Shown here in pieces: positions 54,860 through 63,475 of a stretch of DNA of 64,000 nucleotides. The position numbers were made by a program, and so were the translations under genes. A model generated the notes under the pieces. The model had not been told where the DNA came from. It worked only from the letters and a program-made list of their open reading frames with translations, and did no database searches. This stretch comes from Effrenium voratum (Eukaryota; Sar; Dinophyceae; Suessiales; Symbiodiniaceae): contig CAUJNA010000171.1 of NCBI GenBank assembly GCA_963377175.1, positions 45,001-109,000 of the forward strand. The letters are read 5' to 3'. Within the stretch, counting starts at the first letter, position 1. Every line of letters starts with the position of its first letter.

Positions 54860-55735
54860 ATGATTAAAAAACGCAAGCACGAGTTAAGGAAACGCCCTAC
54901 TTATGATGAAATGCTTAAACAAGCAATCACAAGCAAAATGAAAACAACAGTTATATTGAAGAAATACAAAAAAGATATGTTATTGAATAATTTTGATTTT
55001 GATAAAATGGATTTAATGAATTATAAAAATAAAGAAAGATATATGAACGCAGAAGTTATGATGGCAGACAAGGCAACACAAACGCTTAACAAAGAAAACA
55101 AGGCAACACAAACAGACCTACCAAATGATAAAGCGACACAAACTTATAATTTTGATGATATGACAAAACTATTAGGCGGTTCTTCAAAGAGTTTCAAAAG
55201 CAAATTGATAACCAAGGCTGAAGCAGAAGCAGAAGCATTTACATATGACCCTGATTTATATGATGACGACGATGATGATGATGATAAAAAGGATGATGAC
55301 ATTGATAGATATAGAAAGAAATTATTTATGTTGATGAGGATTATAGAATTTATGATGAGGTCAGGTTTTAGTATAGGACAAATAGTAGCACATTTAACAT
55401 ACCACACTACATTAACCACAATTCAAGGTTCTGAGTTATTAGTTAATTTAACAATGAATTCATTAATAACATCATACGATATAGCAACTGCTATAATGAA
55501 TTGGCTGAATACAAATGTTAGTGAGGAAGTTGATTTAAACACAGAACCACCTGTTAGTGTTCATAGTTCTCCACCTATCACTGTTAATAGTTCTTCAACA
55601 CATACTGTTAATTCGTCATCATCAGAAGAAAATGTTAATTATGAAATAGCTCCACCTACTGACATCCCTGTTCCTACTGATGCTGAAAGTGAAGATGAAG
55701 ATAAGGATAAAGATAAGAATAAAGAAAAAATATAA
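54860..55735 (+). CDS. Viral protein with three KATQT (LC8-binding-type) motifs
   Basis: 291 residues. After a basic start (KKRKHELRKRPTYDEMLK), KATQT occurs at residues 71-75, 81-85 and 91-95, exactly 10 residues apart in a disordered stretch. KxTQT is the classic motif bound by the dynein light chain LC8, and binders often carry several in a row. An aspartate run (DDDDDDDD) follows near 135-145. Then comes a hydrophobic helical segment (LFMLMRIIEFMMRSGFSIGQ) to about residue 215, and a Ser/Thr/Pro-rich and acidic tail. It could link virus cores to the host dynein motor or use LC8 as a dimerising hub. The function is inferred from the motifs only. Confidence 0.7.
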   Translation: MIKKRKHELRKRPTYDEMLKQAITSKMKTTVILKKYKKDMLLNNFDFDKMDLMNYKNKERYMNAEVMMADKATQTLNKENKATQTDLPNDKATQTYNFDDMTKLLGGSSKSFKSKLITKAEAEAEAFTYDPDLYDDDDDDDDKKDDDIDRYRKKLFMLMRIIEFMMRSGFSIGQIVAHLTYHTTLTTIQGSELLVNLTMNSLITSYDIATAIMNWLNTNVSEEVDLNTEPPVSVHSSPPITVNSSSTHTVNSSSSEENVNYEIAPPTDIPVPTDAESEDEDKDKDKNKEKI

Positions 55736-55829
55736 AATAATGATATAAAATAATAAAAATAAATAATAATAATAATAAAAATAATAATAATAAAATAAAA
55801 GTCTAATTGGAGGAAAATAATAAAAAGTC
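55736..55829. repeat. AAT-rich intergenic tract
   Basis: Imperfect (AAT)n/(AAAT)n sequence between two rightward genes, with no coding potential. Confidence 0.7.
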
Positions 55830-55840
55830 ACTTAAAGAAT
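55830..55840 (+). promoter_or_regulatory. ACTTAAAGAAT motif upstream of the zinc-finger gene
   Basis: AAAAAGTCACTTAAAGAAT, with its core at 55830-55840, lies 25 bp before the ATG at 55866. The same AAAAAGYCACTTAAAGAA string precedes the polymerase start in the same orientation. Confidence 0.5.
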
Positions 55841-55865
55841 AATCACCTTTTATATATAAAATATA

Positions 55866-56201
55866 ATGCCGTCATATTTTGTTGATAATGGCGTGAAAAT
55901 GACAATGACTAATGATATGTTTGATATGTTATGGAACAGTATAGGAAATGATGAATTTATTAGTTCAGAAACAAGCGACATATCATCAGAAGAAGAACCG
56001 AAAACAAAAAATGCTGAATGGAGAAAACAGGATAACGGATACTACAATAGGAAACCAAATGATGATAACTATTTTAAAACATACTATAAAGAAAAGACAA
56101 AACAAACATGTATTTGTGATATTTGCGGATGTCAATTGAGTTGTAAATCAAATTTATCAAAACATAAGAAGTCTAAGAAATGTCAAAAGCATTTAGTATA
56201 A
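55866..56201 (+). CDS. Small viral zinc-finger protein
   Basis: 111 residues. An acidic N-terminal half (SSETSDISSEEEPK) is followed by CICDICGCQLSCKSNLSKH and KSKKC, a C2H2/C2HC finger at about residues 80-107. Likely DNA-binding, perhaps a transcription regulator. It resembles the C-terminal tail of the GIY-YIG protein. It is preceded by the CTTAAAGA motif and followed by two stem-loops. Confidence 0.7.
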   Translation: MPSYFVDNGVKMTMTNDMFDMLWNSIGNDEFISSETSDISSEEEPKTKNAEWRKQDNGYYNRKPNDDNYFKTYYKEKTKQTCICDICGCQLSCKSNLSKHKKSKKCQKHLV

Positions 56202-56205
56202 TTGT

Positions 56206-56232
56206 ATGATATTATTAAAAAAATAATATCAT
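56206..56232 (+). terminator. Stem-loop after the zinc-finger gene
   Basis: Perfect 11-bp stem (56206-56216 with 56222-56232), A5 loop, 4 bases after the stop codon. Confidence 0.5.
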
Positions 56233-56249
56233 GTAATTTTTAAATTGTT

Positions 56250-56273
56250 TGATATTATTCAAAAATAATATCA
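56250..56273 (+). terminator. Second stem-loop, before the integrase gene
   Basis: Perfect 10-bp stem (56250-56259 with 56264-56273), CAAA loop. It is a near copy of the previous stem-loop together with the following TGTAATTT, so the pair looks like a ~42-bp tandem duplication. Confidence 0.45.
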
Positions 56274-56284
56274 TGTAATTTATA

Positions 56285-57226
56285 ATGAGTAGGAAATTAG
56301 ATAAGGATGAAATTTTAAAAAAGATATATTACAATATTGATGAGGGGTTCGGTTCTGTTAGAGATTTATATGAAAAAGCGAATAAAGTTGAAGCAGGTTT
56401 TACATTAGATTATGTTTCTAAATGGATGAAATCTCAACCAAACAAGCAAACAAGAAATTATAAGAACTACAATTCATACACGGCACCTTTTCCAAAATAT
56501 GAATTCCAAATTGATTTAATGGTCATGTCAAGTTTGTTAAATGACGTTGGGGTTGATACTAAAAATCAACCTAAATTTGGTTTTGTTTGTATCGATATTT
56601 TCAGTAAAAAGTGTCATATAGTTCCAATGGAAATTAATGATATTGATACTTTTTTCAATGCTATGTTGGAATGTTTTAAAGTTCTAGGCTATCCACTTAG
56701 TATATATAGTGATGACGAAGGAGCATTAAATAGTAAGAAGATACAGAATTATTTGAAAGGTGAAGGAATTGAATTAATTATTACTAAAACTCATGCATCA
56801 CAAGCGGAGAGAATGATTAGAACAATTAAGAAAATGATTAGTGATAGACTTCGTCATCATAAAGGGTCATGGGTTGAAATGATGAAAGTATCACTGAAGA
56901 AATATAATAGTAGCCAAATACATAGTAGCACACAAACAACACCAAACAAAGCACACGATTTAGACAATGTTTTAGATGTTAGAGCAAACCAAATACTGAA
57001 AGAAAAGCATAATAGAAAATATCCTAAAATAAATGAAGGAGATTATGTTAAAGTTTATAGCAAAGGTAAGGGAAATTTTGTTTCTAAGAAAGAGAGCCGT
57101 TCCGTGTGGAGTGAGAGAAAATATAAGGTAATACTTGTAGGTATGGATTTACTTAATAATCGCTATTATAAATTGGATGGATTAAGTAAAAAATACAATA
57201 GGCACGAAATTTTATTGGTTAATTAA
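56285..57226 (+). CDS. Retroviral-type (rve, DDE) integrase
   Basis: 313 residues. Inserts the viral genome by strand transfer at its 3' ends. Core: FQIDLMVM with Asp77, SIYSDDEGAL with Asp143/144, and THASQAERMIRTIKKM with Glu175, the DDE triad of the RNase H-like fold. The C-terminal part (SVWSERKYKVILVG and YYKLDGL then YNRHEILLV) is an SH3/chromo-like barrel as in Polinton and retroelement integrases. The frame is intact, so this protein could still be functional. It ends convergently with the polymerase, with a 15-bp overlap, the usual Polinton arrangement. Confidence 0.93.
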   Translation: MSRKLDKDEILKKIYYNIDEGFGSVRDLYEKANKVEAGFTLDYVSKWMKSQPNKQTRNYKNYNSYTAPFPKYEFQIDLMVMSSLLNDVGVDTKNQPKFGFVCIDIFSKKCHIVPMEINDIDTFFNAMLECFKVLGYPLSIYSDDEGALNSKKIQNYLKGEGIELIITKTHASQAERMIRTIKKMISDRLRHHKGSWVEMMKVSLKKYNSSQIHSSTQTTPNKAHDLDNVLDVRANQILKEKHNRKYPKINEGDYVKVYSKGKGNFVSKKESRSVWSERKYKVILVGMDLLNNRYYKLDGLSKKYNRHEILLVN

Positions 57227-60200
57227 ATAATGTCCATATGGCAAACTTTCAATAGCGTTATAGAAATATCTTTTATTGCAAAAATTGGAGAAAGAAAACT
57301 TAACTTGATTAATGCTATATATTTGATGGTTTTTTGAGCGTATAGTGTTAAATTCAACTTTATCCTTCAAATCACCATTTAATGTTTCTTCATACTTGTC
57401 ATAGTTTAAACAGGTCGCCACTTTATGTTTAACAATGCCTTTACTCCTCTTATGTTCTTCATCTTCTCCATACACTTTATAACAATATGATTTAGGTTTC
57501 AAACCTATGAAGTGTGTCATTATTTTTCCATTTAACTCATCCTTCATTTTCCCAAGAACTTTTTTATTAGAAGCATTATAACATTCATGATTTTTAGGAT
57601 AATCTGAAAAATCCATATGTTGATTTATAAGCTTAAAATCTGTGTAAATATCATCAGTTTCAACATGGATAATAAAACTATCAGTGTCAGTATATGCTAA
57701 TTTTATTTTATCGTTATATTTAGGTTTTAATACATCATAATAAAAAGAATACATATGAATTTTAGAATAATCTAAAATTGATAGACCCATATAAATAGGT
57801 TTATCTAATTCTACCATTGCCTTTTCAAGTTCTACCACCACTAAATCTTCATTTATAATGTGTCTATGTTTGTATGATGGTTTATTTACTAATTTCTGGA
57901 AGCGTTCAGGTGTATTGATTAGTCTGAAGTCATTGTGATTACGAACGTTTTCGAGTGTTTTTCCATATACAGCGTTATTTAATAATTTGAATAAATCTTT
58001 TTCAAATTCAGTTTTAGCATTCTTTCGTTTTTCGGTGTTGAAATCAATGTATGGTTTTAAAAATCTGCTTGATTAAAACTAATTACCCTATGGACTTTCT
58101 TTAGTTTTAATCCATGCTCTAAATAAAACTTCAATGCTGATATATGTAATACATACTTTTTCTTATCCATAACATTTAATATTAGTTTATTTGTTTTTTC
58201 ATCAGATGCATCTTTTCCATAATATTTTTTATGTATTTCTTTTTGAACTGGTGAAAGCATATTCTCACTAACACTCATAATTTCTGGTGCTAATGGATAA
58301 TCTCTATGTAAATCATGTAATTCTTTTGGATATTCTAAATCAACTTCTAAAATATAGCCTTTGTCATCATCATCGCTATAACTTAATACTTTCTTCTCAT
58401 CCATCCTTGAAAAATACCAATTGAAATTATCAAACGGTAGTTTTTTACTCATAGCCAGACCATACAAGTTATTAGCATCTAAATAACTTATATAACTTGA
58501 TGGTTTTGACAAGTCATATTGTTCATTCATGTATTTATTATTTGCTTCTACTTTTTTATGAGCACATTGAGTCATCCCGCCACGAAGACCTTTTTCAATC
58601 ATTTCATACATATCTTTATTATGTATTTGTTGAAGTCTAACACCAGTCAGAGATAAGAAGGCAGACCACGAATAATTAGGTAATGTTATGTAATGAGCAG
58701 GGTCTAAACCATAATAATTTAAGCACATATCCCTAAAGTTTTCAAAAACATCACTAAGCAAATAAACATCTGTCATCAAATATAAATCATGGTATTCACC
58801 TAGGTTTTTGATATTGAAATTATTCCATATTACTTTTGCCCTTGTGTGTTGTGTATCTGTTATGTCTTCTTCATATAATTGACTGTAAAAGTCTTCTATA
58901 CTTGGTAATTGCGATTCATTGAATTTATCAAATGAATTCATGTAGTCGTAAGGATAAACTCCTTTTTCAGTTAATAAGTCTAAATCGGTTTTATTTCTAA
59001 TATATGGATTTGCTGATGAAAATCGGAAATTATCCTCCCAGTCATTCCGCTTTTTATATATAGGTTTATCATGTTCATCCTGACCTACTATGTCATATTT
59101 ATTTAACTTAACTAATTTATCCAAAGATGCTGAGAGAAAAGCCATGCTATCTTTAAACTGTAATGAACCAAATGAAAATGTAATAAACTTTTCGCTATTT
59201 TGTGCTATTACATCTATTCTCTTATTTTCGTTCAATTCCTTATTTATTTCATTTGCTTTGCCTATTATTAAGTGAGAGTCATAGTTTTTTAAATTATGAA
59301 AAAATACTGGTATCTTGAAATATCTAAATGAATAATCCAAATTACATTTTTCGTGAGCACAACCTCTATAAATACCGGTAAAATGACAGTGGTCTCTGAC
59401 TTTTGTATCTTCTGGTTTAAGATTCTTATTACATATTGAACATACAGTAGCTTTTCTAAATTCTGCTTCTTGTTCATCTGTAATATCCATTGGTTTATTA
59501 ACATTCATTTTATCAAAAATATCTTTTTTAATTTCTCTTAATTTATTTACAAAGTGGTCTAAACAATCCTCTCCACGGTATAAAAAAGGTTGACTTGTAT
59601 TATCAATAGAATTTACAACATTCAACATATAACCGCATGGTTTATGTTCCTGATACGTGCCCTTGATGCCATTATTTGAATTTACAGTTATACACTCAAA
59701 ATCTCCATAAACAACAAATGGACATTTTAATTTTGTATTGTATTTTTCAAATTCAATATAACTACCTTCTTTTGGTAATTTAAACTGTTGTCCATGTGTT
59801 GCCATACAACCAGTTTCATAATGTTTTGTTAATAAATCCTTTCTAGTAAAGGCATGAGAACAATAATGACAATAATGTTTTGGTTGGTCATTTTTGTTTG
59901 TTTGCCAGTTCATTAAACGACTTAGACTTTTAATAACTACATAATGATTATTATTATTGATTTCAATTTTCAAAAGGTTTATTTGATGTTTAGCATCTCT
60001 TGTTTTAGTTCTGTAATCAATTATAATTTTCTTTTCATTCAAAGTATCATCAATTTCATAAACATTGATTGAAACTAACATACTATTATTTTCTTCAAAC
60101 CTTTCAATATCTTTATTACCAGTTGGAAATTTAACACCTTCCCAGTTTAAGATATTGTCATTTAATTTGTTGTAATGGAACATTTCTTGGGAATTTGATT

Positions 60201-60996
60201 TATTAATTATATCAAACACTACACTTTGAACACTATATTTAAAACATTTGTTATCTGTGTTTTTGATATTAATACATGCCTTTTTTAGTTTAATCCATTC
60301 TGGTAAATCTATATAACTACCCGCCCTAGTTGGGTCATATTTGTCATAATGGATTGTTATTGATAATATTTTTATAAATTGTAAATTAGATGCTGAACCT
60401 TCTAACTTTTCTATGTTCAATAAAATCTCTTTGATTGATTTTTCAATTGCTTTATCCAAATCGGTTTCATTATATATGTTTGCCCTTGTTGCAGGTAAAT
60501 TATAAAGTATCTCTGTATGTTTTATTACTCCATCATCATCATAATAATGATAAAATAAACCTTCTGCCCTTATATTCAGTTTCATTGCTCTATTAGTTTT
60601 CAAAAAGGTCAAAAGTCTATCTTTTTGGTGGTGTATCATTGATAGTGCCTTTTCACCTTGAAAATGTTTATTTACTAGTTTTATAGAATTAGCATAACTT
60701 TTGAAAGCTGATTGTTGGTCTGTTATTCTGAATTTGTTTTTGATTGCATATTTTGTCATTGCATTTTTCATTCTTTGTTTTAGGTATGTTGAGCGCAATG
60801 TTTTTGTTGCATAACTATTATACTCATTAGTTCTTGCTTCTGATTTTAATTTCTTGTTCAAAACATTTGAGATGGGTTTTTCTTTGTTGTATCTAAATTT
60901 TCTACCATCTATAATTATTGATTTTAATTCCTTGTTTCCTCTTTTTGGAATTTCCGCTTTATCATTATTCAACAGATAATCTATAACATGTTTCAT
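57212..60996 (-). pseudogene. Protein-primed family B DNA polymerase, one -1 frameshift
   Basis: About 1,260 codons, the genome replicase that starts DNA from a protein primer at the inverted repeats. In order: a C2H2-like finger (YCHYCSHAFTRKDLLTKHYE, ~375-394); exonuclease I VYGDFECI (~429-436); a CxxC...RDHCHFTGIYRGCAHEKC zinc/HNH-like insert typical of Polinton polymerases (~519-551); exonuclease II HNLKNYDSH (~567-575); exonuclease III YHDLYLMTD; motif A SYLDANNLYG (~837-846). The first frame stops at TAA 58057-58059. In the -1 frame coding continues without a stop through motif B (LLNNAVYGKT) and motif C (AYTDTDSF) to 57212. The shift lies at GAT TTT TAA, where a -1 slip restores Leu-Lys-Pro, so slippage, a lost T, or a sequence error are all possible. 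Confidence 0.93.
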
Positions 60997-61028
60997 AATA
61001 CTATACTATATAAATTTAATGTGTTTAT

Positions 61029-61039
61029 TTCTTTAAGTG
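61029..61039 (-). promoter_or_regulatory. CACTTAAAGAA motif upstream of the polymerase gene
   Basis: On the minus strand AAAAAGCCACTTAAAGAAATA lies about 32 bp before the polymerase ATG at 60996, nearly identical to the string upstream of the zinc-finger gene at 55866. Confidence 0.5.
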
Positions 61040-61055
61040 GCTTTTTAGAAAATAT

Positions 61056-61064
61056 ACTTAAAGA
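61056..61064 (+). promoter_or_regulatory. ACTTAAAGA motif upstream of the rightmost gene
   Basis: Core ACTTAAAGA, 28 bp before the ATG at 61093. Together with the minus-strand copy it makes the 96-bp divergent gap carry one motif for each direction. Confidence 0.45.
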
Positions 61065-61092
61065 TTTAAAACCTTAATATAATAAGAGGAAA

Positions 61093-61617
61093 ATGAACGG
61101 TGCTAAAATCAATAATTATATCAATAAAAAATGCTATGATTGTTGTCATTTCAAAAAAGAAAATATGGAATTGTATAAATTAAATTTACCTAATGAAATA
61201 GTGAATAATATTATTAATTATTCAATGGATGAAAAAGTCGAATGTGAAAATTGCCAGGAATGGAGAGATAATCATTTTTTAATCAAATGTCTGTTGAGAA
61301 TAAAAGGAAGACATAATAGAAATGTAGAAGATGAGATTTTAATATTTCTAACTGTAAATAAAATACCACCTTACGATTATATTAAACAGTTTCTTAAAAT
61401 CAGTAAGAAAAAATATGACATGATTTATGATATATTATGGATGTTGGGCTATAGTCAAGAGAAAGGGGAAGATGTTAAAGAAAATATCAAATTATTTATT
61501 GAAAGTAAAAAGTTTAATATTCAAAATACATTGAGAGATATTAATATTATTTTTACAATGATGTATGAAAGAAGTAAGACAAATCAATTAAATTATTATC
61601 CTGTACTGAAATTATAA
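61093..61617 (+). CDS. Hypothetical viral protein, CxxC and F-box-like motifs
   Basis: 174 residues. CYDCCHF at 14-20 and CENCQEW at about 57-63 could form a zinc site. LNLPNEIVNNIINYSMDEK between them fits the start of an F-box and resembles the protein at 45,785. The C-terminal half is helical (FLKISKKKYDMIYDILWMLG). It is divergent from the polymerase gene. The stop codon directly abuts the right terminal repeat. Function not known. Confidence 0.65.
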   Translation: MNGAKINNYINKKCYDCCHFKKENMELYKLNLPNEIVNNIINYSMDEKVECENCQEWRDNHFLIKCLLRIKGRHNRNVEDEILIFLTVNKIPPYDYIKQFLKISKKKYDMIYDILWMLGYSQEKGEDVKENIKLFIESKKFNIQNTLRDINIIFTMMYERSKTNQLNYYPVLKL

Positions 61618-62077
61618 TCATACTATAATAATAACATGTAAAATCTTATATGTTATAATTATACTGTACTTATGGTTTGTAAAGATTGAAATATTTTAAT
61701 TTTTCTTGATTTGGCTGACTCTTTCAAAGTGCGTTGTTTGAACTTGGCATGCTCTTTTGATTTTTTCGTGCTTTGGCTGTTTGTTTTTTATTTTGTTTGA
61801 TACTCTTCTGATATTTTTTGATGGTATGTTGCTTTGTTTTTGATTTTGTGTGTTTTTGAGATTGGGTTCTTTGATGGTTTTTATTTTTGCTGTTTTGTTG
61901 GTATGCTTGTTTGAATTACTTAATGTTGTATGCTTTGATTAAATATTTTGTTGGGGGTTGTTCTGGTTTTTGAGTTGCTTGGTGGTGTTCTTACACCCCA
62001 TTTGAACAGAACAGTCGCCAATTTGGGTGGTGGACCCAATTTGGTTTTGTGTTAGAAGTGCCATTTTATGTATTTTT
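61618..62077. repeat. Right terminal inverted repeat
   Basis: Inverted copy of 41932-42393. Differs by a non-matching patch (about 61,990-62,040) of higher GC that holds a hairpin: 62018-62028 pairs with 62034-62044 (10 of 11 pairs) around a GGTGG loop. The outermost bases TGCCATTTTATGTATTTTT match the left end, with one A/T fewer. Confidence 0.93.
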
Positions 62078-62093
62078 GGGGGGGGGGGGGGGG
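62078..62093. repeat. G16 run at the right junction
   Basis: Sixteen G directly outside the right end. The left end is preceded by five G. May include a GGGGG target duplication. Confidence 0.6.
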
Positions 62094-62172
62094 TATGTCA
62101 AATGTGCGGTGGGGATCAAGATTGGAAGAAACTGCCGGGAATGACAGTAGATGCTCCCGTCGGGTCTTCATG

Positions 62173-62339
62173 TTTCGGCAAAATCACGCGTGATTGTCTT
62201 CAAGCGTGTCGCATGGTTCCAAGGAGCGCCAGCATCTTGCTCGTGATGCATCAGGAGTGTATACTGCATGCTTGGGTTGTGGGATGGGCTTGGTTGAGTC
62301 AGCTTGCACATGATGTGGATGCAGAGTTCAACTGACCAC
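62173..62339 (-). CDS. Candidate host exon right of the element
   Basis: Starts after TTTTCTCCAG then G at 62339 (a good pyrimidine-rich acceptor) and encodes SVELCIHIMCKLTQPSPSHN and MQYTLLMHHEQDAGAPWNHA, open to a TGA near 62,170. It could be a final exon or could splice earlier. Unknown family. It lies only about 95 bp from the element end. Confidence 0.45.
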
Positions 62340-62517
62340 CTGGAGAAAACTTCAAAGTCAGTCGTGTTACAACAACTGCAATGGTGATACTCTAAGTATG
62401 CCCGGACTGCAAAAGACACAAATGAATTACAAGCAAAAGCAGTTACATCTAGAATCTAGGCGACCCTATCTTGCAAACCCCTGCTTGTATGTGTGTGTGT
62501 GTGCAAGATGGCAACAC

Positions 62518-62559
62518 CCCAAAGCGCCCAGTCCTTCACGTCCGCGAAGTTGTTCATGC
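62518..62559 (-). CDS. Candidate small host exon
   Basis: Starts after GCTCAG then G at 62559 and encodes MNNFADVKDWALWG to a GT donor near 62518. Short but with clean borders. Confidence 0.35.
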
Positions 62560-62949
62560 CTGAGCCGTGGGTGCGAAAAGAAGCAGGCAAGTCACCCTCA
62601 CCTCTCATGCTCGGTGAACTGCGACCACCGAAAAAACAAGCGGCACTGGGACTTTCCGTGGCACGGCCAATGTCCCTTGCCCTTGCGACCCGTCATCGCC
62701 TAGTTGGGCCCCGGGCAAGGATGGCGTCATAGCCAGCAGCACAAGGCCTGGCATCTACAGACCCTGGTGCATGGAAACAAGCTGGCAAACAACAAAGGCG
62801 CCATGTAAAAAGACAAGCAAGAAGAGAGCTTGCATGGATGCATGCCATGCTATGCCATGCATGCATGAATGGATGGATGTAGATCTGCCAGGGAGACAAT
62901 TGAAAATGCATCATGAATCCCGACCCAATGAAATCCCTGAGCACTGTGG

Positions 62950-63145
62950 GGCCAGGCTCTGTGACAGCTGCGTGGTCTGGCGCGCCAACTGCCACACCTC
63001 AGCCACAAACGTCTGCAATGAAGCTTTGACAACACAGTACGTGGGTCCAGCTTGGTTGGCGGAATGGACACTTCTATGAGCAAACCCCTTCTCGCCCTGC
63101 AGACAACACAACTCCGTGACTTTGTCGCAAATGATCCTGGTGGTT
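62950..63145 (-). CDS. Candidate host exons (two)
   Basis: Upper segment after CACCAG then G near 63,140 (IICDKVTELCCLQGEKG); lower segment near 62,960-63,030 (TFVAEVWQLARQTTQLSQSL). They are in compatible style and strand with the other host exons. No family was recognised. Confidence 0.4.
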
Positions 63146-63475
63146 TTCTGCGGCGAGCCGCCGGCAAAGCTAGAAATGTCAAAGCGGAGTTGACCGAATC
63201 TGATGGCCCGTCGCAAGAAAGAGCCTTGGCTTTTAAAGCGAAGCGGTTTGAAGCAAGTGCCAGGACTAAGGAGTCATGAAGCACATCTTGTGGCTGAATC
63301 GAAGTTCCTCAATGCAAGTCGTGTTGCCTGAGCTGGGGGGTGGTCTATATGGGCCCAAACCCTTCAAGGATGTACAATCAATCTCTTGGCCGAAATGGGG
63401 TCCTCATTTCCTCCCAGATTGATCCAGGGTTTCCTTGTCCTCCTGTATGCCCGCATGCCCGCACCAGCTCACTGG

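Larger units (their letters stand above)
41932..62077. mobile_element. Integrated Polinton-like virus (PLV/Maverick-type), ~20.1 kb
   Basis: An AT-rich island in GC-rich host DNA, bounded by ~460-bp inverted repeats and containing the core PLV/Polinton set: protein-primed polymerase B, rve integrase, A32-like ATPase, major and minor capsid proteins. No Ulp1/adenovirus-type protease was found, which favours a PLV over a classic Polinton or Mavirus-type virophage. GGGGG borders both ends (41927-41931 and 62078-62082) and could be a 5-bp target duplication, although the right side is a run of 16 G. Genes on the minus strand fill the left and centre; the plus strand carries the ATPase side and 51.8-57.2 kb. 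At least four genes carry inactivating changes. Confidence 0.95.

Noticed and set aside
56285..57226. LTR retrotransposon fragment, because of the rve integrase
   Set aside because: No reverse transcriptase, gag or LTR; the gene lies convergent to a protein-primed polymerase B inside inverted repeats.
41932..62077. Classic Polinton/Maverick or Mavirus-type virophage
   Set aside because: No Ulp1-like cysteine protease could be found among the open frames, and the fibre, lipase and methyltransferase content is more PLV-like. Kept as a broader PLV/Maverick-type call.
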